Source: Chryseobacterium camelliae
Lineage (GTDB): Bacteria > Bacteroidota > Bacteroidia > Flavobacteriales > Weeksellaceae
Assembly: GCF_002770595.1 (NCBI RefSeq)
Contig: NZ_CP022986.1
Span: forward strand, 372,001 to 436,000
DNA: 64,000 nucleotides
Reading direction: 5' to 3'
Both the position numbers and the translations under genes were made by a program. The notes under the pieces are model-generated. The model worked only from the letters and a program-made list of their open reading frames with translations, did not search any database and had not been told where the DNA came from. Positions 45,557 through 53,684 of this stretch are shown in pieces. Each line of letters begins with the position of its first letter. Position 1 is the stretch's first letter.

Positions 45557-46696
45557 ATGATACAGCCAATAAAACATTTTGCAATCAACTGGGTAGACGG
45601 CATGAAGGTTTCCCAGCGGCACCTGAATGACCAGGATAATTTCCTGACGGATATGATCCGGGATTCCAATTCCTTAGAAATCACCACTTACAATTACGGT
45701 TTGCTGCCGATTTCCAATGAATTTACAGACCGTACGATCTTTGATGTCCACAATACGGCAACCAATGATGTACAGCTGGTCATCAAACGCTGCAGTGCCC
45801 TGACGCTGGCCGGATACCGGATTGAACTTACCGACAGGAGAGTGAGTGTAAAGTCCCTGGCCCGGTCTATGAACGAAGAACAGGCAGACGGAGACTATTA
45901 TATCCTGATTTCTGTCAATCCTTTTGATAAAGTCCCATTCGGTGATATCGACCCGGAAGAAATTCCGCCGCGCCACCCGAATGCACAACCGAATTACCAT
46001 ATTGAACTGCTTCCGGTAACTTCCCTGAACAGCAGCTTCTCGGGAGGAAATTACCTGATCATCGGTAAGGTAGACCTGAAAGGCAATATCGCCCAGGTAG
46101 ATTCATCGTTTATCCCGCCATGTACCTCCATTCAGAGCCATCCGGCTTTGCTGGACTATTATAACGGCTTTGCCAAATCCATCGGTAACCTGCAGCAATA
46201 TGCATTCAAGATCATCCAGAAAGCTTCCCATAAAAACCAGAATACAGCTTTAGCCCAGAATGTGAAGTTTTTATGTACCACGATGGTGAATACGTTCGGG
46301 GATATGTATTTCCAGTTCAGGAATATCATTCCGTGGCAGCCGCCTGTATTTCTGATTGAAAGCTTTGCCAAACTGGCCCTTCATCTGTACAATTCCACGC
46401 AAGTACTGGTTCCTGCAGAACTGGAAGAAATGCTGAATTACAGCCTTGAATGGAGCGAGATTGCACCGCATACGCTGCTCAACCAGCTATCCATTGTAGC
46501 GGAAACAAATTATGACCACCACAACTGCGGAGAACCGCTGATCTACATCCAGCAGATGCTGCGAAGCCTGGAAACGATTTTTTCCAAGTTAAGCGAACTG
46601 GATTACATCGGACAGAGAAAAGAAAATATCATCGTCAACGAACAGGAAGTTTCATCCAACAACAACCCGAAAAGAGGGTGGAGTGTGCTGGATTAA
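45557..46696 (+). CDS. tssK: type VI secretion baseplate protein TssK
   Basis: The 379-residue protein shows the TssK opening: INWVDGMKVSQRHLNDQDNF resembles the 'W.eGm.l.pqHf...d' start of the family. The mid region DYYILISVNPFDKVPFGDID and the C-terminal helical part are also compatible. TssK links the T6SS baseplate to the membrane complex. It is 24 bases after tssN, and a terminator follows, so the module is tssG-tssN-tssK only. Length is shorter than proteobacterial TssK (about 445) but usual for subtype iii. Confidence 0.72.
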   Translation: MIQPIKHFAINWVDGMKVSQRHLNDQDNFLTDMIRDSNSLEITTYNYGLLPISNEFTDRTIFDVHNTATNDVQLVIKRCSALTLAGYRIELTDRRVSVKSLARSMNEEQADGDYYILISVNPFDKVPFGDIDPEEIPPRHPNAQPNYHIELLPVTSLNSSFSGGNYLIIGKVDLKGNIAQVDSSFIPPCTSIQSHPALLDYYNGFAKSIGNLQQYAFKIIQKASHKNQNTALAQNVKFLCTTMVNTFGDMYFQFRNIIPWQPPVFLIESFAKLALHLYNSTQVLVPAELEEMLNYSLEWSEIAPHTLLNQLSIVAETNYDHHNCGEPLIYIQQMLRSLETIFSKLSELDYIGQRKENIIVNEQEVSSNNNPKRGWSVLD

Positions 46697-46715
46697 GCTT
46701 TGTGTCTATATCATC

Positions 46716-46744
46716 CTCCCGGTCTTGTGGCCGGGATTTTTTTT
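46716..46744 (+). terminator. Rho-independent terminator of the T6SS module
   Basis: TCCCGG pairs with CCGGGA around 8 nt and runs into T8. It closes the three-gene unit 20 bases after tssK. Confidence 0.82.
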
Positions 46745-46776
46745 GTCCTGTGGAAAGGGAGTTCTACCGGATGAGG

Positions 46777-47433
46777 CTATTTCCTGACCAGGATTTTTTC
46801 AGTGGCTTTTTTGCTGAGGATTTCTTTTTTTCCTTCAATTTCTATAGTCATGGATTTATCAAAGTTCTCAATTTTGATGACCCTTATTTTGGTATCCAAC
46901 AGAAGGTTGCGTTCATTGAGATAACTCAGGAAGGCATCGTCGGAAAGGGTAACAGAAGTGAAAACTACGGTCTCGCCGGTTTCACAGCTGCTGAGTTTCT
47001 GCAGGTCCTGGGCAATGATGTTACCGTCTTTATCGGGAATGGGCTCACCGTGCGGATCAAATTTAGGATAGTTAAGGATCTCATCCATTTTGTCAAAGAA
47101 AACCTGTGAATGGACATGTTCAAGCTGTTCGGCAATTTCATGGACATTTTCCCATCCGAAATTCATATTCTTTACGAGAAACATTTCCGTAAGGCGGTGC
47201 TTACGGACGACCAGCGCAGCTTCGCGCCGGCCTTTTTCCGTGACCAGGAGCGGTTTGTACGTTTCATAGACTACCCAGCCTTTATCAGCGAATTTCTTCA
47301 TCATATTGTTGACACTCGGCATCTTTACATTGAGGAACTTGCTGAGCTCATTGATGGTCACTTTACCTTCTGGGTCAACAACATGAAACAGGGCTTTCAG
47401 GTAATTTTCTTCGGTTAAGGTTATTTTCGGCAT
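46777..47433 (-). CDS. DtxR/MntR-family metal-dependent transcriptional regulator
   Basis: The 218-residue repressor has the N-terminal winged HTH (4-70: LTEENYLKALFHVV, INELSKFLNVKMPSVNNMMK). The dimer/metal domain (about 75-140) carries His79, Glu83, His98, Glu102, Glu105 and His106 (VRKHRLTEMF, VHEIAEQLEHVHS). A C-terminal SH3-like FeoA domain lies at about 150-218. The family senses Fe(II) or Mn(II) and represses metal uptake genes. An inverted repeat overlapping its own promoter suggests autoregulation. No metal transporter gene is adjacent. Confidence 0.9.
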   Translation of the reverse strand: MPKITLTEENYLKALFHVVDPEGKVTINELSKFLNVKMPSVNNMMKKFADKGWVVYETYKPLLVTEKGRREAALVVRKHRLTEMFLVKNMNFGWENVHEIAEQLEHVHSQVFFDKMDEILNYPKFDPHGEPIPDKDGNIIAQDLQKLSSCETGETVVFTSVTLSDDAFLSYLNERNLLLDTKIRVIKIENFDKSMTIEIEGKKEILSKKATEKILVRK

Positions 47434-47462
47434 GTTAGACAGTTTTCCTTACAAATCTAACA
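47433..47462. promoter_or_regulatory. inverted repeat over the dtxR promoter, candidate operator
   Basis: TGTTAGA at 47433-47439 faces TCTAACA at 47456-47462, with 16 bases between. The minus-strand -7 box TAGATTTG (47459-47452) lies inside it. A repressor bound here would block its own gene. That DtxR is the ligand is an inference from position. Confidence 0.5.
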
Positions 47463-47503
47463 AAATAATAATTCAAACGCGGCCTTGCTATTTTAAGTTT
47501 TTT

Positions 47504-47511
47504 TAATTTTG
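47504..47511 (+). promoter_or_regulatory. -7 box of the threonine aldolase gene, probable leaderless transcript
   Basis: TAATTTTG is a perfect TAnnTTTG box ending only 4 bases before ATG 47516, so transcription should start at or next to the start codon. TTG at 47485-47487 is the best -33 candidate, with a short 16-base spacer. Confidence 0.6.
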
Positions 47512-47515
47512 TACC

Positions 47516-48556
47516 ATGAAATTTTCATTTAAAAACGATTATTCCGAAGGCTGCCACCCGAATATCCTGCGGGCACTTTTAGAACATAATGAGGATCAGC
47601 AGGCGGGTTACGGAGAGGATCAATATTCCATGCAGGCTAAAGAGCTGATCAGAGCGCGCATGAACAGCCACACTTCAGATATTTATTTTATTTCAGGAGG
47701 GACGCAGGCCAACCTGATTGTTATTTCTTCCGTCCTACGGCCTTATCAGTGTGCAATTTCAGCTGCTACCGGGCATATTCTCAATAATGAAACGGGAGCC
47801 ATTGAGGCTACCGGACATAAAGTTTTAAGCATTGAAACCAGCGATGGGAAACTGAAACCATCCGACATCGCTCCTGTTTTAGAATCGCACCGCAATGTAC
47901 CGCACCAGGTAATGCCTAAACTCGTGTATATTTCCAATTCTACCGAACTCGGGACGGTGTACGACAGGGGAGAACTGGAAGCTTTATCAGCGTTCTGTAC
48001 ACTGCATGATCTGTACCTGTTCATGGACGGTGCCAGGCTGGGGCATGGGCTTACCGCTGAAACCAGTGATCTTACGCTGGAAGATGTGGCCCGGCTGACC
48101 GATGTTTTTTATATGGGCGGAACCAAAAACGGCGCATTGATAGGAGAGGCAGTGATCATCAACAATCCTTTGCTGCAACAGGATTTTGCGTTCAATATCA
48201 AGCAGAAAGGCGCATTGCTGGCTAAAGGCAGGCTGCTGGGAATCCAGTTTCTGGAACTGATGAAAGAAGATTTGTATTTTGACCTGGCGAGACATGCCAA
48301 CGGACAGGCGATGAAGATTAAAAATTTCCTGAAGGAGCGGGGAGTACAGTTTCTGTCCGATACCTATACCAACCAGATTTTTCCTGTTCTCAGCAATACC
48401 CTTATTGAACGTTTATCCGAAAGCTTTGAGTTTTACATATGGAAAAAGATAGATGACCAGTCTTCTGCCATACGCCTGATCACTTCCTGGAATACCGGCG
48501 ATGAATCGGTAAGCCGTTTTATACAGGTAATAGAACAGGCAATGCCTGAAATATAA
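47516..48556 (+). CDS. ltaE: low-specificity L-threonine aldolase
   Basis: The 346-residue PLP enzyme of fold type I splits threonine or allo-threonine to glycine and acetaldehyde. It shows YGEDQYSMQAKELI, the cofactor region ISGGTQANL, the Asp-containing LFMDGARLGHGL, and the PLP lysine Lys204 in FYMGGTKNGALIG. Length is normal. The -7 box lies almost against the start codon. It is transcribed alone, divergent from the DtxR gene. Related enzymes act on other beta-hydroxy amino acids, so substrate is not certain. Confidence 0.92.
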   Translation: MKFSFKNDYSEGCHPNILRALLEHNEDQQAGYGEDQYSMQAKELIRARMNSHTSDIYFISGGTQANLIVISSVLRPYQCAISAATGHILNNETGAIEATGHKVLSIETSDGKLKPSDIAPVLESHRNVPHQVMPKLVYISNSTELGTVYDRGELEALSAFCTLHDLYLFMDGARLGHGLTAETSDLTLEDVARLTDVFYMGGTKNGALIGEAVIINNPLLQQDFAFNIKQKGALLAKGRLLGIQFLELMKEDLYFDLARHANGQAMKIKNFLKERGVQFLSDTYTNQIFPVLSNTLIERLSESFEFYIWKKIDDQSSAIRLITSWNTGDESVSRFIQVIEQAMPEI

Positions 48557-48760
48557 AAACAGCCGGTAGGGCTGTTTAAACAGGGTAAAATTCCCCTGAA
48601 AATTTTTCTGCAATGCATAGGTTGTGATGATTCAATATATTGAAAATCAGCCTATTATTTTGTTTTTTAATCCTTTTTAGCCTTATTTGGGTTTCAGACC
48701 CGAAGAAAGTAGGGGAGTCAAAAAAATTTCAGGGGGATTCTGATATGTTCTCCGGCTGAT

Positions 48761-49264
48761 TTATTTCAATGCCCTGGCCACAAGAGCACAGTCGGCAGCC
48801 TGTAATGTCTGGCCGTCTTTATAACTGATTTTCTTATCGCTTGAATATTTCATCTGCCCGTTTTCAGTCTTATGTTCGCCTATACCTTCGGTAAGCGTAT
48901 TCCCTTTCTGTAGAAAATAAATATCGCTCTTGCTCTTGGTTCCCTCCGATGCAAATTCGTAAGTCAGTTTCAGTGTATCGCCGGACTTGAATCCTGTGAT
49001 ATCCCCTTTGGAACTGTCCTTTTCAGCATTTTTATACCGTAATTTCCCGGTAATGGTTCCCAGATTGTCATCAATGCTTGCAAAAACAGTATCTTTTCCC
49101 ATTACTCCCATATAGCAGAATGTTTTCGGGCCTAATGTGTCTACCACAGGCTCCTCCGTCATGGCTGTTGAATCCGGCTTTTCTTCCGGGACCGGAGCTT
49201 CCGCCTTTTTGTTACAGCTGAATGCAACAACCGCTATTGCACCCATTAAAACCAATGTTCTCAT
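48761..49264 (-). CDS. small lipoprotein with a Pro/Glu/Thr-rich linker
   Basis: The 167-residue precursor has a lipoprotein signal (MRTLVLMGAIAVVAFSC, Cys17). A disordered Pro/Glu/Thr-rich linker (about 20-46) follows. The folded part has FCYMGVMGKDTVFASID and GTITGKLRYKN near its start, followed by repeated strands ending IGEHKTENGQMKYSSDKK. A secreted beta domain is likely. I do not recognise the family with confidence. It is a single gene. Confidence 0.7.
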   Translation of the reverse strand: MRTLVLMGAIAVVAFSCNKKAEAPVPEEKPDSTAMTEEPVVDTLGPKTFCYMGVMGKDTVFASIDDNLGTITGKLRYKNAEKDSSKGDITGFKSGDTLKLTYEFASEGTKSKSDIYFLQKGNTLTEGIGEHKTENGQMKYSSDKKISYKDGQTLQAADCALVARALK

Positions 49265-49444
49265 ATCTTATCTTATTTTCAATTGTACTGCTAAAATAAT
49301 CATCCTGAACATTATAACCATCAATATAAATGAAAAATAACATATTTTCCATAATATTATGCTAAATAATAGAGAGATCTGCTTACAATTTCCACATGAA
49401 GAACAGGATATTCATACATAAAAATATGATGGTCATCGTATGGA

Positions 49445-50002
49445 TCATATCTTCAGGCAACCTCTGAAACCTCTGGCTGCATAATAGGAATCGGCGCCAT
49501 TATGATAGGTGAAGACCATGTCATAACGGAAATCACAAAATAAGGCTCCGCCCAGGTTCCGTACGGAATCAGGGGTTTTGATCCAGCTGGATGTTTTGCG
49601 GTCGAATTTTCCCAGCAGCTGAAGCTCACGGTATTGCTGTTCACTGAGGATTTCAACGCCCATTACTGAAGCCATGTCTACAGCGTTACCAAACGGTTTA
49701 TTGGCTTTTCTGGATTCCCATGCCTGATGGTCGTAGCATAAACTTCGCCGCATCGGACTTTCCGGCGAACAGTCGATAAACAGATAAGTATGCGAATCCT
49801 GATCACATCGGATCACATCAGGCTCGCCGCCGGAGATTTCCATCTGATCCAGGGACCAGAGCTTTTCGGGATGCTGTTGAAGTTTTACAAGGATCTGCTG
49901 CCAGTCAAGATCTTTATGACGGTGCATATTGCTTGTAAAACGCTCCGAAAGGATTTCAATCAGCTCAAAAGTCCTTTCTGCAGATAGGTTATTTTTATGC
50001 AT
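49445..50002 (-). CDS. DUF4256 domain-containing protein
   Basis: The 185-residue cytoplasmic protein matches DUF4256 proteins: LDQMEISGGEPDVI, YLFIDCSPESPMRRSLCYD, GVEILSEQQYRELQLLGKFD, and a C-terminal ALFCDFRYDMVFTYHNGADS. Family function is unknown. It has no visible signal or membrane segment and is transcribed alone. Confidence 0.88.
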   Translation of the reverse strand: MHKNNLSAERTFELIEILSERFTSNMHRHKDLDWQQILVKLQQHPEKLWSLDQMEISGGEPDVIRCDQDSHTYLFIDCSPESPMRRSLCYDHQAWESRKANKPFGNAVDMASVMGVEILSEQQYRELQLLGKFDRKTSSWIKTPDSVRNLGGALFCDFRYDMVFTYHNGADSYYAARGFRGCLKI

Positions 50003-50281
50003 AATATATTATAATGGTTATTACGGGATAAATATAATAGAAGTTGATAGCCTGTACAAGACTTCTACACCATAATTATAAAAAGTCCTATAATTTATAT
50101 TATGTTAAATTGTATATATTTCAAGATTATAGAAATCTGATTTTCGCTATCCTAATTAATTTGCTTTATGAATAAGTTCTGTATGTAAAAAGCTGCTGTT
50201 ACCAAACGAACTCTATACTTGTTGATATTATCTGAGCCGATTTATCATTGAGAACTTTTATTCTGTTCTTTCATTAAGGAA

Positions 50282-51379
50282 TTAATGATACATGATCATT
50301 CTTACTTGCTGCAATGCAGCATTTATTTTTGTATCTGAAGTATTCTGAAGAATTATTATTGTTTTGTCATTGTCCAGATGCCTTTCTATAAAAGTCGAAT
50401 ATCCTGGCCAACCTCCGGAATGATAGACAATTTTGCCATATTTTTTTGAATTTCCTATGAACCAGCCAAATCCGTATTGTGTTTCTTCTCCGTTTTTTGT
50501 CTTCACAGAATTGAATATAAGCTCTTTATCCCTTGAGTTAATCAGCTTGTCAGTATACAGTGCTCTGTCCCATTTTAACAAATCCTCCGTGGTAGAATTC
50601 ACTGTTCCGTCACCCACAATTCCATCCAGATAATAGGTGTAAAACTCTTTCCCCAGACTGTCCGGAAGTATTTTATGACCTGAACTGTCAGTGATATACC
50701 CAAGAGCATAATTCTTTATTTCTTTTGTTTCAAATCTCCTTCTGTACACAAACGTATTTTCCATTTTTAACGGTTTAAAAATGCTTTCCTTCAAAAACTG
50801 TCCAAATGTTTTTCCTGACACTTTTTCTATGATCAGTGCCAGTACAGTATATCCTGTATCACTATATTCATATTTTTCGCCTGGTTGAAAGACAGGTTTG
50901 GGTTGGTATTGTACTAACAGATTGACAATATCCTGATTCGTGGCAATTTTTGTTTTATCCCATTTTTCTTCAAAAATCTTGATATAGTCAGGAAGCCCGT
51001 TGGTATGATTAAGCAGGTTTCTTATACTGATATTTCCATAAAAGCTTAATTCAGGAATATACTTCGAAATGTTATCGTCATATTTCAATTTTCCCTGTTT
51101 TTCCAACAGAACAATTCCCATAGCAGTAAATTGTTTAGAAATTGATGCTAACTCAAAAACAGTATTATTATCGAGTTTTTGTCCGGTCTCTTCATTCGCT
51201 AAACCATAATTTTTCTCGAATGTGATTTTTCCCTGATCTGCAATCAATACATTCCCGTTAAACATTTTTTTTACATACAAAGATGTAAATACGCTATCAA
51301 TGCGTTGGCTCTGAGTTTTTTGCCCAAAAGAAATGTTTGAAATTGATACGATCAAGATGAGTGAAAATATTTTTCCCAT
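50282..51379 (-). CDS. secreted serine hydrolase, beta-lactamase/penicillin-binding fold (class C-like)
   Basis: The 365-residue precursor has a signal peptide (MGKIFSLILIVSISNISFGQ). The catalytic S-x-x-K is Ser79-Ile-Ser-Lys82 in ELASISKQFTAMG. The second motif is Y-S-D in YEYSDTGYTVL, and the third is HSGGWPGYSTF in place of KTG. These are the marks of the S12 (AmpC/DD-carboxypeptidase/esterase) group. Antibiotic hydrolysis cannot be concluded; many are esterases or peptidases. It is single, with a minus-strand -7 box TATTTTTG at 51501-51494, about 115 bases upstream. Confidence 0.88.
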   Translation of the reverse strand: MGKIFSLILIVSISNISFGQKTQSQRIDSVFTSLYVKKMFNGNVLIADQGKITFEKNYGLANEETGQKLDNNTVFELASISKQFTAMGIVLLEKQGKLKYDDNISKYIPELSFYGNISIRNLLNHTNGLPDYIKIFEEKWDKTKIATNQDIVNLLVQYQPKPVFQPGEKYEYSDTGYTVLALIIEKVSGKTFGQFLKESIFKPLKMENTFVYRRRFETKEIKNYALGYITDSSGHKILPDSLGKEFYTYYLDGIVGDGTVNSTTEDLLKWDRALYTDKLINSRDKELIFNSVKTKNGEETQYGFGWFIGNSKKYGKIVYHSGGWPGYSTFIERHLDNDKTIIILQNTSDTKINAALQQVRMIMYH

Positions 51380-51622
51380 ACTCCCGCTTTTTAAATTACC
51401 TATCAGGGAAAACAGATTGGCGAGGGTAATGGATCTGAATAAAAACCGATTCAGACCGACACTGAGCCCATGTGTTTTCGCTGGGCTAACTTACAAAAAT
51501 AAAGTGAATCCGGCATGCTCTAACAGATCAGCAGCCAGAGCATTTGAAGTTACCACTACTCTTCTATACGCCGCTTATTTATACCGCTTAATGTATGTAT
51601 TCTACTGTCTTGCCTGTTATAA

Positions 51623-52435
51623 TCAATTATATATTAATTCAATAGGATTATTGTCATGTATTTTACTTGCTTTTATTTTATCGTCCATATTTTTTAAAAA
51701 TCCCTGCTTTTCTTCCTCAGTCTTAAAGATGATATCTCCTGTAAAAGCCTTTTTCTTAAATCTTTCCAAAGGGCTTTCCTGTGATATTTTTTCATATTCA
51801 GCCAGCGTCACACTTTTCGCCACTTTGTACGTAGGATCATTCAAAACAAGGTAATCGGATTTATTTTTCTGTATGGATACGATACTGAATGTATGGGTAT
51901 TTGTATCATCAGATACTTCAAGAATAAGTCCGGGTAATCCGTGGAATTTATAAGGCCCGTCCGAAATAGGAAGTTCAGCAGTAAACCAGGCAGCCCATTG
52001 TCTTCCGCCAAATGTTGTCGTTGCTTTCCGGACGGTATACCCCATCAGGTTCCTTTTTTCATTGGATATCTTCCAGTTTAATTTTCTCTGTTCTTTAACT
52101 TTTACCACAGCATCCGGCGTGTGGTTGGGACTGTAAAAATATATCGGACCATCAGCAGATTTTTCTACTACATACCTGACTTTCATGGAAGGATCGGGAA
52201 ATGCCATCACTCCCCTTTCTGCCTGTACCCTCATGGTTGAATCGGAAATGATATGCTTAAGGCCGGTAAATACAGAATGTTTTTCTTTTTCATTAAAATC
52301 TAAGACCACGAGTTCGTCGGAAACCGTATTTTTCTCCAAAGTATCCGCAACGAATTTATAGTTATAGGTAAATCTGAAATCCTGCGAAAAATACAGGAAT
52401 GGCAAAAACAGACAGAAAAGAAGTATATATTTCAT
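51623..52435 (-). CDS. GLPGLI family protein
   Basis: The 270-residue precursor has a signal peptide (MKYILLFCLFLPFLYFSQ). It contains the family signature GPYKFHGLPGLILEVSDD and the upstream AAWFTAELPISDG. GLPGLI proteins are specific to Bacteroidota, secreted and uncharacterised; some sit beside TonB receptors or peptide genes. It is 32 bases downstream of the small Cys-rich ORF at 52468 and shares its direction, so the two are likely co-transcribed. Confidence 0.88.
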   Translation of the reverse strand: MKYILLFCLFLPFLYFSQDFRFTYNYKFVADTLEKNTVSDELVVLDFNEKEKHSVFTGLKHIISDSTMRVQAERGVMAFPDPSMKVRYVVEKSADGPIYFYSPNHTPDAVVKVKEQRKLNWKISNEKRNLMGYTVRKATTTFGGRQWAAWFTAELPISDGPYKFHGLPGLILEVSDDTNTHTFSIVSIQKNKSDYLVLNDPTYKVAKSVTLAEYEKISQESPLERFKKKAFTGDIIFKTEEEKQGFLKNMDDKIKASKIHDNNPIELIYN

Positions 52436-52467
52436 ACGCTGACCAATAGATTAAAAGACCACTTATT

Positions 52468-52644
52468 TTAGCATTTTTTCAGATGAGTTCCAGCACCAAT
52501 ACAGAACAGGTCCTTATCATTACCATAGATCGCTGTACTGCATCCCATATAATTACAACAGCACCAATGATCCGATTCTTCCAAACATTTTTCTGCCTGT
52601 ATATCTTTCATCCCGTTTCTTGAGATTCTCTTTAGGTATTTCAT
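52468..52644 (-). CDS. 58-aa Cys-rich peptide with a bacteriocin-type leader
   Basis: ATG 52642-52644 opens a 58-codon frame closed by TAA at 52468-52470. The N terminus MKYLKRISRNGMKDIQ resembles the basic leader of flavobacterial 'bacteriocin-like' or natural-product precursor peptides (MKxLKxISRxxxKxIxGG). The Gly-Gly is absent here and replaced by Ala-Glu. The remaining 40 residues contain seven Cys, three of them consecutive (HWCCCNYMGC), and end in KKC. The frame is in sense with the downstream GLPGLI gene. No transporter or modifying enzyme is adjacent. Real gene status is likely but not proven. Confidence 0.6.
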   Translation of the reverse strand: MKYLKRISRNGMKDIQAEKCLEESDHWCCCNYMGCSTAIYGNDKDLFCIGAGTHLKKC

Positions 52645-52785
52645 GGATATAGTTTTAGGATTAAGCGGTAAATATACAATTAATATGTCACTTGTAAGAG
52701 ATTTTAAATTATAAACTCAGCTTTGATGATAATATTCCCCCTATTGAACAAAAGTGTATTATAAAAATACAGGGATATGAAACAA

Positions 52786-52816
52786 AAAAAAGAGACCCGA
52801 ATGTACGGATCTCTCT
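52786..52816 (-). terminator. Rho-independent terminator of the YciF-like gene
   Basis: On the minus strand GAGA, CCG and a 6-nt loop pair back to CGG and TCTC with one mismatch, followed by T8. Confidence 0.75.
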
Positions 52817-52835
52817 ATATATACAGCAGTATCAG

Positions 52836-53432
52836 TTATAAAGCTTTGCTGTTCAGATTGGTGTCGGCCACCTTTGTCAGGAGCTCATCACATTTCTTTT
52901 CTTCTTTCAGTGTCTGGAGAAGGTGCTGAAGGCACTCCTCTTCTTTCAGGACTTTGGCAAAAGCAGAAATGGTTCCGTAGGTAGCAATCTCATAATGCTC
53001 CACTTTCTGTGCAGCGGCAATGATTCCTGCATCCCTTACTGCTCCCGGCTCTGTTTCTTCGATGATGCTTTTCCCTTCATCCAGGATCCCCTGCATAGCA
53101 TCGCATTTCTTGGCCTGTGCTTTTTTTTCCAATGCTTCAAAGCAGGCTTCCAGACGCTCTACATGGGTTTCTGTTTCTGCAAGGTGATCTTCGATCGCTT
53201 TTTTAAGCTTTTCATTGGTGGCATTTTTCATCATGTTCGGCAATGCTTTTACCAGTGCCTTTTCTGCCCAATAAATATCTTTTAATGAATCTTCGAAAAG
53301 ATCTTTAAGTTCTTTGGCAGCATCTTTTTTGGCAGGTGTTTTCGCACTTGTTTTAGATGCTGTTGTTTTAGACGATGTTGTCTTTGATGCGGTTTTCGCA
53401 GGTGCTTTTTTAGCTGATGATTTCGTTTCCAT
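52836..53432 (-). CDS. YciE/YciF (DUF892) ferritin-like protein with a Lys/Ala-rich tail
   Basis: The 198-residue protein has an unusual N-terminal tail (2-40) built of Lys, Ala, Thr and Ser (KKAPAKTASKTTSSKT), resembling histone H1-like or DNA-binding tails. The DUF892 four-helix domain follows, with the YciF start LKDLFEDSLKDIYWAEKALV and the metal-site helices DHLAETETHVERLEA and VEHYEIATYGTI. Members are stress-induced diiron proteins. The tail suggests nucleoid binding, as in Dps variants, which is inference. Confidence 0.9.
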   Translation of the reverse strand: METKSSAKKAPAKTASKTTSSKTTASKTSAKTPAKKDAAKELKDLFEDSLKDIYWAEKALVKALPNMMKNATNEKLKKAIEDHLAETETHVERLEACFEALEKKAQAKKCDAMQGILDEGKSIIEETEPGAVRDAGIIAAAQKVEHYEIATYGTISAFAKVLKEEECLQHLLQTLKEEKKCDELLTKVADTNLNSKAL

Positions 53433-53684
53433 AATACTATTTGGTGATTAATTGTGATTGCTGGTTATGATACAATTATAAGACCATTGTAAAGTAAAAT
53501 ATTCTTATTTAAGGAGATGTGGTATGTAATTTTTTTTTATTTGACTGCTGTCTGCTCTGATTGCTCTTATTTTATCGGTCAGAATATAGGTAATACAATA
53601 ATAATTGCTATGACATGCGGCAACTCATAAACCTGCCTGAATTTTCCGGATACCTTTAGCTTACCATAACAAAGATCACAACTT

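Noticed and set aside
50282..51379. Antibiotic-resistance beta-lactamase
   Set aside because: The S12 fold is clear, but the third motif and lack of a linked regulator give no support for drug hydrolysis.
51333..51854. 173-codon plus-strand frame between the serine hydrolase and GLPGLI genes
   Set aside because: It overlaps the starts or ends of two credible minus-strand genes and shows no domain or signal.
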